Shown: piece after piece, positions 44,510 through 53,935 of the stretch
How positions within the stretch are numbered: position 1 is the stretch's first letter
Layout of the letters: every line of letters starts with the position of its first letter
Source of the DNA: Lunatimonas salinarum
GTDB taxonomy: Bacteria > Bacteroidota > Bacteroidia > Cytophagales > Cyclobacteriaceae
DNA length: 64,000 nt
Reading direction: 5' to 3'
NCBI RefSeq assembly: GCF_017811155.1
Contig: NZ_JACVCV010000001.1
Coordinates: 310,001-374,000, forward strand
Program-made: the position numbers and the translations under genes
Notes under the pieces: generated by a model
Database searches by the model: none
What the model saw: the letters and a program-made list of their open reading frames with translations, nothing else
Told to the model about the DNA's origin: nothing

Positions 44510-46020
44510 GTAATCCATATATTGTTTTACCGATCATTTTCCAGCTTTTTCTGGCCGTTTTGCTCATGTTTTGTTGGAACCAGAAAAACCTGCAAAAGCT
44601 CATCAGTGTGGTGGGTTCGGTCATTGCGTTGGTCATTGCAGGCCACCTTTTTGCAACTGTTTGGAACACCGGCATACAGACCACCCAGGCAGGCGATTGG
44701 GTAGCCCCTTTTGGGATAACCTTTGTGGCGGATTCCCTCAGCTCCCTGATGGTATTATTGACCGCCATTGCAGGATTGGGTGTTTCGGTATTTTCCGTCG
44801 GCAGTGTACGTAATGCGCGGGTAAGATTCGGCTATTTTGCCATTTTACACTTTCTGCTAATGGGATTAAATGGAGCCTTTTTAGCGGGAGACATCTTTAA
44901 CCTGTACGTTTGGTTCGAAATCATCATCATTTCTTCATTTGTCTTGATCACACTTGGTGGTGAAAAAGCCCAACTTGAGGGAGCCATCAAGTATGTGACG
45001 ATGAATCTCCTTGCATCGGTCGTATTTCTTACGGCTATTGCCATCCTGTATGGACTTACTGGAAGCCTGAATATGGCTGACCTTGCCGCCAAGGTAGCGG
45101 GCATTGAAAATCGCGGGTTGGTTAATGTCACCGCTGTTCTTTTTTTGGTGGGTTTCGGTATTAAATCGGCCATATTTCCATTGTATTTTTGGCTACCGGC
45201 GTCTTACCATACCCCACCTCCTGCCATATCGGCCATTTTTGGCGGTTTGCTAACCAAAGTTGGTGTGTATGCGCTATTGCGGGTTTTTACACTTATTTTT
45301 ATCCCGGACGAATTTCTGATTACCGTAATAAGCGGCATCGCAGCCCTGACAATTTTATCGGGAGGGATAGGCGCTTTGATCCAAAATAACATCCGAAAGA
45401 TATTTAGCTATCTAATCATCTGCCATATTGGATTTATGTTGGCAGGCTTGGGAATCTACACAGAGCTAGCTATAGTGGGTGTGGTATTTTACTTGACACA
45501 TGATATCATCGTAAAAACGAACCTATTTATGGTGAGCGGGATAATCTTTAAAATCAAGGGAACCTATAGCCTGAGATTACTTGGAGACTTTTACAAAGAC
45601 TATCCCAAGCTCTCGCTTCTAATGGCAGTCCCCTTGTTCTCGCTTGTGGGAATCCCTCCACTATCCGGATTTTGGGCAAAAGTATACCTAATTCAGAGCG
45701 GACTATCGACCGGTCAGTTTTTGCTGGTGGGCTTTATTCTGCTTGGAAGCTTGCTCACGTTGATAATCATCGCACAGGTTTGGGCCGGTGCATTCTGGAA
45801 AGAAGGAGCCGATCTTCCAAAAAAGAAAGAAATCAAGTATTACGATGAATTACGCCCGATAAAAAGGACCGCAATGATATCTTCTGTGGTATTTCTAAGT
45901 GCTGTTTCACTGTTTATAGGGCTTGGGGCGGAATACATTATACAGGTGGCACAGGCAGTCGCTGAGTCGCTGATGAATCCTGAACCATACATACACGCGG
46001 TATTAGGTAAAAACTCTTAA
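44506..46020 (+). CDS. mrpD: Mrp Na+/H+ antiporter subunit D
   Basis: A 504-residue NuoM/NuoN-type subunit with about 14 helices. Motifs include [40 protein letters not shown] and [16 protein letters not shown]. The Glu in YVWFEI and the Lys residues in the later helices belong to the proton path of this family. The start overlaps mrpC by 4 bases (ATGA) and mrpE follows after 10 bases. Confidence 0.93.
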   Translation: MSNPYIVLPIIFQLFLAVLLMFCWNQKNLQKLISVVGSVIALVIAGHLFATVWNTGIQTTQAGDWVAPFGITFVADSLSSLMVLLTAIAGLGVSVFSVGSVRNARVRFGYFAILHFLLMGLNGAFLAGDIFNLYVWFEIIIISSFVLITLGGEKAQLEGAIKYVTMNLLASVVFLTAIAILYGLTGSLNMADLAAKVAGIENRGLVNVTAVLFLVGFGIKSAIFPLYFWLPASYHTPPPAISAIFGGLLTKVGVYALLRVFTLIFIPDEFLITVISGIAALTILSGGIGALIQNNIRKIFSYLIICHIGFMLAGLGIYTELAIVGVVFYLTHDIIVKTNLFMVSGIIFKIKGTYSLRLLGDFYKDYPKLSLLMAVPLFSLVGIPPLSGFWAKVYLIQSGLSTGQFLLVGFILLGSLLTLIIIAQVWAGAFWKEGADLPKKKEIKYYDELRPIKRTAMISSVVFLSAVSLFIGLGAEYIIQVAQAVAESLMNPEPYIHAVLGKNS

Positions 46021-46030
46021 ATTTAATCCC

Positions 46031-46510
46031 ATGATCAAAACCCGATTTTTGAGTAACCTTCTTCTCTCCTTCATTTGGCTGGCGGTAACGGGTTCCTTTA
46101 CCTTTCAGAACTTCGTATTTGGGTTTCTGTTGAGTTTTGTGATCATGTGGCTTATCAGCGCTAACCGTAGGGAAGAATCCTATTTCAAACGAGGACCAAA
46201 AGTCGTAGGCTTTATTTTCTTCTTTCTTTATGAACTGATCAAAGCCAATATCCAGGTAGCCTATGAGGTTATCACACCGAGTCACCTGATGTCACCAGGT
46301 ATTATCAAAATACCGCTAACAGCAAAAACCGATTTGGAAATTACCCTGCTGGCCAACCTGATCACCCTGACTCCAGGTACCCTAAGCCTCGATGTGTCGG
46401 ATGACAGAAAGGTATTGTATGTGCATGCTATGCATGTGAAGGACAGGGATAAATTTATTGATGACATAAAAAACGGCTTTGAAAGAAGGCTGCTGGAAAT
46501 ACTGCGATGA
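46031..46510 (+). CDS. mrpE: Mrp Na+/H+ antiporter subunit E
   Basis: A 159-residue membrane protein with N-terminal helices followed by a soluble C-terminal domain. Family motifs are FFLYELIKANIQVAYEV and LANLITLTPGTLSLDV. It overlaps mrpF by 4 bases. Confidence 0.92.
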   Translation: MIKTRFLSNLLLSFIWLAVTGSFTFQNFVFGFLLSFVIMWLISANRREESYFKRGPKVVGFIFFFLYELIKANIQVAYEVITPSHLMSPGIIKIPLTAKTDLEITLLANLITLTPGTLSLDVSDDRKVLYVHAMHVKDRDKFIDDIKNGFERRLLEILR

Positions 46511-46782
46511 CTATTTACGACTACTTATATTACATCATTCTGCCCTGCTTGGCGATTTGCACCGTGATCATCTTTGTGCGATTCCTGAAAGGGCCTTCGC
46601 TTTCCGATCGCGTGGTGGCTTTGGACTTGCTATTGACTACCGGGATTGGCATCATGGCCGTATATAGCATCCTGACTGATCAACCTACCTTTTTGGATAT
46701 TGCGATGATTCTGGCGCTGATCGCCTTCTTAGGTACCGTTGCCTTTTCTTACTACTTGGAAAAACGAGAAAAAAATGAATGA
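46507..46782 (+). CDS. mrpF: Mrp Na+/H+ antiporter subunit F
   Basis: A 91-residue three-helix protein. FLKGPSLSDRVVALDLL (residues 26-42) is the family signature. Its 3' end overlaps mrpG by 8 bases. Confidence 0.92.
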   Translation: MTIYDYLYYIILPCLAICTVIIFVRFLKGPSLSDRVVALDLLLTTGIGIMAVYSILTDQPTFLDIAMILALIAFLGTVAFSYYLEKREKNE

Positions 46783-47155
46783 GATCTCCATTTACCTATT
46801 GAGTACCACAGGCGCTTTGTTTATTTTCTTAGCTGCCATTGGCGTGGTAAAAATGCCCGATCTATACCTAAGAATATCTGTGACCACCAAAGCGGCAACG
46901 CTGGGGATTGGATTGATTTTGGTTGCCGCGGCAATTTATTTTGGAGATACCGCAATCACTTCGAGGGTATTGGCTATTATCCTTTTCATGCTGCTCACCG
47001 CTCCGGTGGGAGCCCACATGATTGGCCGTGCATCCTACTTCACAGGCGTTAAACTCTGGACGGATTCTAAATACGACGATTTAGAAGGAAAATACGATCC
47101 CCGATCGCATAAGCTTGCCAGCGAAGATAAACCTAAACAATCCGATAAAAAATGA
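46775..47155 (+). CDS. mrpG: Mrp Na+/H+ antiporter subunit G
   Basis: A 126-residue subunit with three helices and a charged C-terminal tail. GVVKMPDLYLRISVTTKAATLG is the family motif (here shown in two parts: GVVKMPDLYLRIS, then VTTKAATLG). I start at the ATG at 46775 (MNEISIYLLS), which overlaps the mrpF stop by 8 bases. A start 36 bases earlier would overlap more and add a polar leader. The last 4 bases overlap the lactonase gene. Confidence 0.92.
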   Translation: MNEISIYLLSTTGALFIFLAAIGVVKMPDLYLRISVTTKAATLGIGLILVAAAIYFGDTAITSRVLAIILFMLLTAPVGAHMIGRASYFTGVKLWTDSKYDDLEGKYDPRSHKLASEDKPKQSDKK

Positions 47156-48297
47156 AGCCCTATATCTATATGATCGCCCTGCTGCTGTTAGCAGCCGCCT
47201 GCGGCAAATCAACCCAAGAAGAAAATACTTCTGAAACCATGAGCAATACTTATTATTTCCTAGTGGGTTCGTATACGAATGCTCCGGAACATGGCATTTA
47301 TATCGTCTCCTTCCACCCGGAAGAAGATTCGCTACACATAAATAATGTAGCCTCGGAACCTGAGAATCCTTCTTTCGTTGTTGCCAATCGAAACAATGAC
47401 AGGGTCTACACCGTGGAAGAAACAGGCGGTGAATCAGGGGGAAAGGTAACTGCGTTTTCTCTGGATGGAGGAAATCTCTCGATACTAAATACCGTTTCTG
47501 CCGGTGGTGACGGACCCTGCTACGTTACCTTAGACCCCAGCGAACGATTCGTGGTAGTAGGAAATTACTCGGCCGGAAACTTCTCCGTAATCCCCATAAC
47601 TGCCGATGGCAGCCTTTCGGAACCGGTACAGACAGTAAACCACCGTGGCAGCAGCGTAAATCCACGGAGGCAAACCAAACCCTACGTTCACTCTGCGGTG
47701 TTTCACCCAACCGAAAATCGGGTATTGATTGCGGATTTGGGTACCGACGAAGTGGTTGTATATGATTTTGATGCCACTCAAGCGACCCCCCTGAAAGAAT
47801 CCCCTGTGTACCGTCTTCGCGTGGAGCCAGGTGCAGGCCCTCGGCATATGGTATTCAACCAACAGGGAGATCGCCTATACCTAATTCATGAGATCACCGC
47901 CGCCATAGGTGTTTATGCCTATGAAGAAGGCAAACTAAACCACTTGGAAACACATACATTACTTCGGGAAGATTTTGAAGGAAATGTGGGTGCAGCCGAA
48001 GTCCGGATTTCGCCGGATGGCAAATTTCTTTACGCCTCCAATCGCGGAGACGCCAATGAATTAGTTGCTTTTGCCATTGACCAAGCAGGTGGGCTAACCC
48101 ACGTTCAAACGATCGGTTCAGGCGGATTAACACCTCGAAACTTCCAGCTAACTCCGGACGGAAAGTATTTATTGGCCGCCAATCAAAATAGCAACACCCT
48201 GTTGGTATTTGATAGAGATTCCTCCACCGGAAAGATTGCGCCTACTAACATAGCTTTGGAGATTAACAAGCCTGTTTACATAGACTTCTTGGATTAA
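47152..48297 (+). CDS. Lactonase-family beta-propeller lipoprotein (6-phosphogluconolactonase-like)
   Basis: A 381-residue seven-bladed propeller of the YbhE/cycloisomerase 2 family. The N-terminus is a lipoprotein signal (LLLLAAACGKS, Cys17), so it is probably outside the cytoplasm. Motifs include FFLVGSYTNAPEHGIY-like start (FLVGSYTNAPEHGIY), HSAVFHPTENRVLIADLGTD, EPGAGPRHMVFNQQGDRLYL and PDGKFLYASNRGDAN. A cytosolic 6-phosphogluconolactonase role is unlikely given the export signal. A sugar-lactone hydrolase in the periplasm is more plausible. It begins within the end of mrpG (ATGA overlap), an unusual partner for an antiporter operon. Confidence 0.85.
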   Translation: MKPYIYMIALLLLAAACGKSTQEENTSETMSNTYYFLVGSYTNAPEHGIYIVSFHPEEDSLHINNVASEPENPSFVVANRNNDRVYTVEETGGESGGKVTAFSLDGGNLSILNTVSAGGDGPCYVTLDPSERFVVVGNYSAGNFSVIPITADGSLSEPVQTVNHRGSSVNPRRQTKPYVHSAVFHPTENRVLIADLGTDEVVVYDFDATQATPLKESPVYRLRVEPGAGPRHMVFNQQGDRLYLIHEITAAIGVYAYEEGKLNHLETHTLLREDFEGNVGAAEVRISPDGKFLYASNRGDANELVAFAIDQAGGLTHVQTIGSGGLTPRNFQLTPDGKYLLAANQNSNTLLVFDRDSSTGKIAPTNIALEINKPVYIDFLD

Positions 48298-48400
48298 AAC
48301 AAGGGAAAAACCGAAATTGGTAATCAACTATCTTTTACTTATTATTGGGTCCTGAAACCCCTGTAGGGAGTTTTGAATTTAGGTACCAATTTCACTATTC

Positions 48401-49435
48401 ATGACTGTATTGAGCGAGTTGACGTATAAAAGTATTCTTAACAGACGGGAGACTGAGAAAGCCATCGACCTGATAAAGACCAGATTTCCTGTAATTCTGG
48501 CTGAAAAGCTTAATCTATTTAAGATTTCCTGTCCGCTAGTGATCATGGATGGCACAGGGATCAACGACGACCTAAATGGCATCGAAAGGCCCGTGCGCTT
48601 TCCCATAAAAAATCAACAGGACGCATCAGCCGTTGTCGTGCAGTCATTGGCAAAATGGAAGCGCTGGCAACTAGCCGAGTTGGATGTGGACATAGAAGAA
48701 GGTGTAATCACCGACATGCGCGCACTTCGTCCTGACGAGGACTACTCGGCCATCCACTCCCTTTATGTGGATCAATGGGATTGGGAAAAAAGGATCACGC
48801 TTTCGATGCGTAAGCTTGCCTATTTGAAACAGACGGTAGATGCAATTTACCAGACGTTTTTAGACACAGAGCAGCTATTGTTTCAGGAGTTTCCGGATCT
48901 TACTCCACAACTGCCCAAGGAAATCACCTTTATCGAATCTGAAACATTATTAAGGAAATACCCTGGATTAAGTCCCAAACAAAGGGAAGACGCAATTGCC
49001 AAAGAAGTAGGTGCTGTGTTCATCATCGGCATAGGAGGCAAACTGAGCAACGGCGAACCCCACGACGGCAGGGCGCCGGACTACGATGACTGGAGTAGTG
49101 AAAACGAGGACGGATTCTTAGGCCTAAATGGTGATCTGCTCGTTTGGAATCCAGTCCTGGAACGCTCATTTGAGCTGTCATCTATGGGCATAAGAGTAGA
49201 CAAACCCACCCTGTTGCGGCAATTGGAAATGACAGGATCCACTGAACGGACAAGATTATTTTTCCATCAGAAACTGATCAACAATGAGTTGCCGGAAAGC
49301 ATTGGAGGGGGAATTGGCCAATCAAGAACCTGCATGTTCCTACTTCGGAAAATTCACATAGGAGAGGTTCAATGTGGAATATGGCCTGCCGAGGAACAGC
49401 GAAAGTGCAAACTTGCAAGTATACACCTGATGTGA
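48401..49435 (+). CDS. asnA: Aspartate--ammonia ligase
   Basis: A 344-residue ammonia-dependent asparagine synthetase of the class II aminoacyl-tRNA synthetase fold. Supporting segments are the N-terminal AIDLIKTRFPVILAEKLNL, GINDDLNGIERPVRF, LYVDQWDWEK, and the C-terminal GGGIGQSRTCMFLL (motif 3). It makes asparagine from aspartate, ammonia and ATP in the cytoplasm. It stands alone, with about 100 bases upstream and a cold shock gene downstream. Confidence 0.95.
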   Translation: MTVLSELTYKSILNRRETEKAIDLIKTRFPVILAEKLNLFKISCPLVIMDGTGINDDLNGIERPVRFPIKNQQDASAVVVQSLAKWKRWQLAELDVDIEEGVITDMRALRPDEDYSAIHSLYVDQWDWEKRITLSMRKLAYLKQTVDAIYQTFLDTEQLLFQEFPDLTPQLPKEITFIESETLLRKYPGLSPKQREDAIAKEVGAVFIIGIGGKLSNGEPHDGRAPDYDDWSSENEDGFLGLNGDLLVWNPVLERSFELSSMGIRVDKPTLLRQLEMTGSTERTRLFFHQKLINNELPESIGGGIGQSRTCMFLLRKIHIGEVQCGIWPAEEQRKCKLASIHLM

Positions 49436-49532
49436 GTTTCCGAGAAGGATGGCCTTTCGTTAGATATATTTGGCCAGCAATTCTTTTTCAAAAAATAATT
49501 CAAATAAATAGTTTCATTTACAAAAAGAATCC

Positions 49533-49540
49533 CTACCTTT
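49533..49540 (+). promoter_or_regulatory. Possible -7 promoter box before cold shock gene
   Basis: TACCTTTA near 49533-49540 differs from TAnnTTTG only at the last base and lies about 35 bases before the ATG at 49575. The preceding AT-rich stretch could hold a -33 element. Confidence 0.3.
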
Positions 49541-49574
49541 ATCGCAGTTAATACTATCAATTTATATTACTATT

Positions 49575-49769
49575 ATGAACACAGGAAAAGTAAAATTTTT
49601 TAACGAATCTAAAGGATTCGGATTTATCATTGACGACGAGTCATCAAAAGAGTACTTTGTGCATGTATCTGGTCTAATCGACGAAATCAGAGAAGACGAC
49701 GATGTTACTTTCGACCTCAAAGAAGGAAGAAAAGGTCTGAATGCTGTGAATGTGAAAGTGGTTAGCTAA
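49575..49769 (+). CDS. Cold shock domain protein (CspA family)
   Basis: A 64-residue single OB-fold protein. The RNA-binding motifs RNP1 (KGFGFII, residues 13-19) and RNP2 (YFVHVS, 29-34) are intact. It binds single-stranded RNA and DNA and acts as an RNA chaperone. The strong terminator directly after it and a well-separated upstream region show a single-gene transcript. Confidence 0.95.
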   Translation: MNTGKVKFFNESKGFGFIIDDESSKEYFVHVSGLIDEIREDDDVTFDLKEGRKGLNAVNVKVVS

Positions 49770-49791
49770 TCATATCATTGACAATCAGTTT

Positions 49792-49822
49792 AAAAAAAGC
49801 GGCTTCAAAAGCCGCTTTTTTT
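49792..49822. terminator. Bidirectional intrinsic terminator
   Basis: AAAAAAAGCGGCTT and AAGCCGCTTTTTTT form a perfect stem with a short loop, with A- and T-runs at both sides. It serves the cold shock gene (plus strand, stop 49769) and the GH18 gene (minus strand, stop 49829). Confidence 0.92.
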
Positions 49823-49828
49823 ATTTGC

Positions 49829-51019
49829 TCAAGGTTTGGATTTCTCCCGATAGATCGCATCTAGCAACCCGTCTTCCTTGGCATCACTTCCCAATTGCCA
49901 AAACATGATTCCACCTAACCCTTCATCCACTGCATAGCGGGTTTTGAGGCGAATGGAAACGGTATCTTCGTAAGTGATGAAAACACTATCCCTTGGGTGG
50001 TATAAGTAAGGGGCTAGGGCCTTTTCATCCCAATGTCTTTCAAAACCACCCTTTCCTTCCATCGTTTCCCGAATCGCAGCGTAGCTGCCCCTGCCGGGCC
50101 ACGGACCGCGGTTTCCTTGGAAAAGACCGTTGTTAGCGGGCGGAACACCAACCCATCCCTTGCCATAAAATGCCGCTCCAATTACCAGTTGACCGGGATC
50201 AATCCCTCTATCCATGCAATACCTTATTATTTTTTCAGCTGAATAAGGCCTGCTGGGATCGCCCCTCTCCTTTAGGTGCTCTCCAGCGGGAGTTCCTTCC
50301 AAGTCCCTCATGCTCAACGCTCCCAAATTCGTGTGATGCATCGTGAACTTATCTCCACCACCTGAGAGATCGTAGGTCATCAGATTCATATAATCCACGT
50401 GGCGCATCACTTCCTTTAATTCGATATGATCAAAAAAACGCTCCCACCCAGCAGCGGCAAATGTCAGCAACTGAGGTTGCTCAAGTTCATCAAGCGCTTT
50501 CCGGAGATCTGCCATCAATAGCGTGAAATTTTCCTTGTCCTCTGGGATATGAGGATTGCCAATTCCCGGTAATCCGGGGTATTCCCAATCTATATCCACG
50601 CCATCCAACTTATGTTCACGCTGAAAATCCACAACAGAAGATACAAATCGTCGGCGCCTCTCCGGATCGTTGGCCATTTCAGAAAATCCACCTGAACCAC
50701 CCCAGCCACCGCAGGCAATCATCACTTTTAAATGGGGGTAACTCGACCTTTTTTCCACCAACTTTTGGAGAATGATAGCCGACGAATCATTTTTAAATTT
50801 CATCTCATCACCGATCACCTCGGTAAAGGAATATATGATATGGGTCAACTTGTCAAAAGGCAGCTCATCAACTTCCGCATTTCGCCAACTGGCATAATAA
50901 TACGCCATCACCATCAGCTCTGAGTCCGAGTTGACCTCAACTTCTCCGTCTGGGCGGCCACAAGAGAGCACTAATGGAATAGCAAATGCAAATCCTATTA
51001 TCTGTAAAATACGGTTCAT
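49829..51019 (-). CDS. Glycoside hydrolase family 18 lipoprotein (chitinase-like)
   Basis: A 396-residue lipoprotein (signal ending LVLSC, Cys20) with a GH18 TIM barrel. The catalytic motif DGVDIDWEYPG gives Asp142, Asp144 and the acid Glu146. GGWGGSGGFSEMA and MNLMTYDLSGG are further substrate-loop signatures. It hydrolyses beta-1,4-N-acetylglucosamine chains such as chitin or peptidoglycan-related glycans at the cell surface. It is convergent with the cold shock gene, sharing its terminator. Confidence 0.92.
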   Translation of the reverse strand: MNRILQIIGFAFAIPLVLSCGRPDGEVEVNSDSELMVMAYYYASWRNAEVDELPFDKLTHIIYSFTEVIGDEMKFKNDSSAIILQKLVEKRSSYPHLKVMIACGGWGGSGGFSEMANDPERRRRFVSSVVDFQREHKLDGVDIDWEYPGLPGIGNPHIPEDKENFTLLMADLRKALDELEQPQLLTFAAAGWERFFDHIELKEVMRHVDYMNLMTYDLSGGGDKFTMHHTNLGALSMRDLEGTPAGEHLKERGDPSRPYSAEKIIRYCMDRGIDPGQLVIGAAFYGKGWVGVPPANNGLFQGNRGPWPGRGSYAAIRETMEGKGGFERHWDEKALAPYLYHPRDSVFITYEDTVSIRLKTRYAVDEGLGGIMFWQLGSDAKEDGLLDAIYREKSKP

Positions 51020-51428
51020 ATTCCCTTTGTTGATTACGCATGGAATTTACAACTATTTGGGCAAAACCAAGCATTCCTTAAGGCCTGAAAAACCACTACT
51101 GACAAAATCAGCTATAAAATGGTTCTGATTCTCTCTTATGAAAGGCCGCTATGATCTAAAAAACTGATTTTAAAACACATACACCGAAGACTACCAGGAT
51201 ATTTGGTTTTTTCGAAATAAAGCTGTAGTCTTGTTTAAAAAAACCGGGGGTTAGGAGGTGCAAATTTTTAAAAATCTTAGCCTCGAACCACTGACAACAC
51301 CGATGCTCTTACTTTCTGTAGAAAGGGACTATCTTCTTTTTTAAAAAAGCGGTGGCCTTCTATGCTATGAAGAGATACTCATTAACGCTAGCACTGAAAC
51401 TATTTTCAATTAAACTAACAAAACAATC
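51020..51428. other. Divergent intergenic region before kdgK
   Basis: 409 bases between the GH18 gene (minus) and kdgK (plus). It includes a small hairpin CTTTCTGTAGAAAG near 51315-51330 and a TTTTTTAAAAAA block. Neither is a clear operator. TATTTTCA close to the kdgK start resembles a degenerate -7 box. No gene is supported. Confidence 0.45.
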
Positions 51429-52454
51429 ATGTCAAAAAAAGTCGTAACGCTTGGTGAAATCATGCTCCGTCTGTCTACTCCTGACTTCAAAAGATTTGTT
51501 CAGTCAGATACGTTCGATGTAACTTATGGAGGTGGAGAAGCTAACGTGGCCGCTGCCCTGTGCAATTATGGACTGCAGGGAACCTTTGTATCAAAAGTTC
51601 CAGACAACCCCATTGGCCAGTCGGCCATCAATCACCTAAGGAGATTCGGAGTCGATACACAGTTCGTGGCAAGAGGAGGAAAAAGGTTGGGGATTTACTT
51701 TCTGGAAACTGGCGCTTCTATGCGAGCTTCCCAGGTGGTCTATGACCGTGCAGATGCTTCTATTGCAGACGTGGATATCAGCGAGTTCGACTTTGATAAG
51801 ATATTTGATGGAGCGGTATGGTTTCATACCACCGGCATTACCCCTGCACTAAGCGACAAAGCCGCAGCCCTCACTGAGGCAGCCCTTAAAGCAGCCAAAG
51901 CCAAGGGCTTGACAACTTCGATAGACCTTAACTACCGCAAAAAATTATGGAGCAAGGAAAAGGCTCGCGAAGTGATGACCAGGCTTTGCCAGTACGTAGA
52001 TGTTTGTATTGGCAACGAAGAAGACGCTGAAACAACCCTTGGATTTCACAGCAAAGAGACGGACGTCACAAAAGGCGAATTGAATCTAGAAGGCTACAAG
52101 GATGTATTCAAGCAAATGAAGGATAAGTTTAACTTCAAATACATTGCATCCACCCTACGTGAAAGCTACAGTGCTTCTGACAACGGATGGAGTGCCCTGG
52201 TATACGATGGAACGGAGTTCTACCACTCAAAGAAATACGATATCCGAATCGTGGATAGGGTAGGTGGCGGAGATTCCTTTGCCAGTGGATTGATTTATGG
52301 ACTGATTTCTGGCATGAAAATGAGCGATGCTACTGAATTTGCGGTAGCTGCCTCTGCATTGAAGCATACCTTCCCTGGAGACATGAACCATGCCACCCTG
52401 AGTGAGGTTAAAGTACTTATGGAAGGCGACGCAAGTGGTAGGGTTCAGCGATAA
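51429..52454 (+). CDS. kdgK: 2-dehydro-3-deoxygluconokinase (PfkB family)
   Basis: A 341-residue ribokinase-fold kinase. The N-terminal TLGEIMLRLSTPDFKRF and GGGEANVAAAL are family features. The catalytic Asp near residue 282 is in VGGGDSFASGLI. It phosphorylates 2-keto-3-deoxygluconate (from uronates such as alginate or pectin) to KDPG. It starts an operon with YhcH and KDPG aldolase genes (47 and 73 bases apart). A paralogue is encoded at 62587-63582. Confidence 0.88.
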   Translation: MSKKVVTLGEIMLRLSTPDFKRFVQSDTFDVTYGGGEANVAAALCNYGLQGTFVSKVPDNPIGQSAINHLRRFGVDTQFVARGGKRLGIYFLETGASMRASQVVYDRADASIADVDISEFDFDKIFDGAVWFHTTGITPALSDKAAALTEAALKAAKAKGLTTSIDLNYRKKLWSKEKAREVMTRLCQYVDVCIGNEEDAETTLGFHSKETDVTKGELNLEGYKDVFKQMKDKFNFKYIASTLRESYSASDNGWSALVYDGTEFYHSKKYDIRIVDRVGGGDSFASGLIYGLISGMKMSDATEFAVAASALKHTFPGDMNHATLSEVKVLMEGDASGRVQR

Positions 52455-52500
52455 GGGCTTCCCATCTTCATCTAACTAATCCTCGTTACGATTTCGCACT

Positions 52501-52956
52501 ATGATCATCGACTCTTTGTCCAATGCTTCCCGCTATTACGGGGTGCATCCCCTTTTCAAACAAGCGTTTGAATATATCGCAGCCCAAGACCTGCATAACT
52601 TGGCACCGGGCAAATCTGACATCTCAGGTGATGGCCTGAAAGCCATCGCTTTCGTGGATGCCCCGTTGAAAACGCAAGCAGATTCCTTGGCGAAATTTGA
52701 ATGCCACGATAAGAATATCGACATTCAACTGTGCGTATCGGGAAAAGAAACCATTGGTTGGAAATCCCGACAGGCTTGTAAGTCGTTAAAAGGGGAATAC
52801 AACCCAGAAAAAGACGTCAGCTATTACAGCGATCAGCCTGATATGTATTTTCAGCTCGGAGAAGGACAGTTTGCCATCCTATTTCCTGAGGATGTCCATG
52901 CACCAATGATTGGAGAAGGCACGGTCAGCAAGTTGGTAATAAAAGTTAAACAGTAG
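52501..52956 (+). CDS. YhcH/YjgK/YiaL family (DUF386) cupin-like protein
   Basis: A 151-residue cupin-fold protein. Conserved motifs FECHDKNIDIQ and ILFPEDVHAPMI supply the likely metal ligands (Glu/His in the first, Asp/His in the second). Members are found in uronate, sialic acid and related sugar-acid gene sets and are thought to act as isomerases or anomerases, but the exact activity is not settled. The position between kdgK and the KDPG aldolase gene fits uronate breakdown. Confidence 0.9.
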   Translation: MIIDSLSNASRYYGVHPLFKQAFEYIAAQDLHNLAPGKSDISGDGLKAIAFVDAPLKTQADSLAKFECHDKNIDIQLCVSGKETIGWKSRQACKSLKGEYNPEKDVSYYSDQPDMYFQLGEGQFAILFPEDVHAPMIGEGTVSKLVIKVKQ

Positions 52957-53029
52957 CCCCTAAGGCGATAATAATCAGATCCTCCCTACTCTGTAACAAG
53001 GAGTTGATAGAGGCGTAAAATGAATAAAT

Positions 53030-53692
53030 ATGGCACTGAAAGAAGATCTGCTAAAAATGTTGCCCGAGCAGGGCATTTTGCCGCTTTACTTCGACAAAGA
53101 CGCAGAAGTGAGTTTGGAAGTACTCAAGGCGTTATATGCCTCCGGTATACGGATGGTGGAATACACTAACCGAGGAGCTGCGGCATTGGAAAATTTTAAA
53201 AAAATGAAGGAGCTTCGTGACCGGGAGATGAAAGATCTTTACCTGGGGATCGGAACCATTAAAAATGCCCAACAGGCGAAAACCTATATTGAAGCGGGTG
53301 CAGATTACATCATCTGTCCGGGAACGATCCCCGAAGTAGCTAAGGTGGTAGACGATCACGGTATGCTTTGGGTGCCTGGTTGCATGACTCCATCAGAGAT
53401 CATCGCCGCAGAAAATTTGGGTGCGAAATTGATCAAGCTATTCCCGGGAGATCTTCTAGGCCCTGGATTCTTGTCTTCTATTAAGGCCCTGTTCCCTGAT
53501 TTGCTGTTTATGCCCACTGGCGGCGTTTCCTTGGATAGAGATAATTTGGCGTCATGGTTTAAGGCGGGTGTCTGTGCCGTAGGAATGGGTAGTAAACTGG
53601 TGAGCAAGCCCCTGCTGGAAGCCAAGAATTACACCAAAATTCAGGAAATGACCAAACAAGCCATTGATACCATTAAAGATATCAAGGGGTAA
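53030..53692 (+). CDS. eda: KDPG/KHG aldolase
   Basis: A 220-residue class I aldolase. Lys136 in KLIKLFPGD forms the Schiff base. EYTNRGAAALE provides the acid region and PTGGVSLDRDN with AVGMGSKLVSK binds phosphate. It splits KDPG to pyruvate and glyceraldehyde 3-phosphate, completing the path begun by kdgK in the same operon. It differs considerably from the other aldolase at 25272-25916. A strong terminator follows. Confidence 0.9.
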   Translation: MALKEDLLKMLPEQGILPLYFDKDAEVSLEVLKALYASGIRMVEYTNRGAAALENFKKMKELRDREMKDLYLGIGTIKNAQQAKTYIEAGADYIICPGTIPEVAKVVDDHGMLWVPGCMTPSEIIAAENLGAKLIKLFPGDLLGPGFLSSIKALFPDLLFMPTGGVSLDRDNLASWFKAGVCAVGMGSKLVSKPLLEAKNYTKIQEMTKQAIDTIKDIKG

Positions 53693-53717
53693 ACGGCTCA
53701 ATCCGTATATGACATCG

Positions 53718-53753
53718 AAAAAAGAGGCCCTGCTGTTGGACCTCTTTTTTTTT
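53718..53753 (+). terminator. Intrinsic terminator of the kdgK-yhcH-eda operon
   Basis: AAAAAAGAGGCCC pairs with GGACCTCTTTTTT (one mismatch) around an 7-8 base loop and is followed by T-residues, 25 bases after the aldolase stop. Confidence 0.88.
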
Positions 53754-53877
53754 ACGCAGTAAATTTCTCAAAGAACCACAATTCCTTGTTAGTATGCTTC
53801 GCATTAAGCCATTCCGACTAAGGAGCCTATTGGGGATTTTTTGACAGAAATGCGCATTTTTGGAATCATCTATGGGC

Positions 53878-53885
53878 TACTTTTG
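53878..53885 (+). promoter_or_regulatory. Probable -7 promoter box for the Gfo/Idh gene
   Basis: TACTTTTG matches TAnnTTTG, 50 bases before the ATG at 53936. A TTG at 53860-53862 is a candidate -33 element with a spacer of 15, slightly short. Confidence 0.45.
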
Positions 53886-53935
53886 GGCGAAAATAGGTAC
53901 ATTGAGTTTTCAAAAACACACTATTCCATAAACTC

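Noticed and set aside
47152-48297. Cytosolic 6-phosphogluconolactonase of the pentose phosphate pathway
   Set aside because: The clear lipoprotein signal places it outside the cytoplasm, where the phosphorylated lactone is not made.
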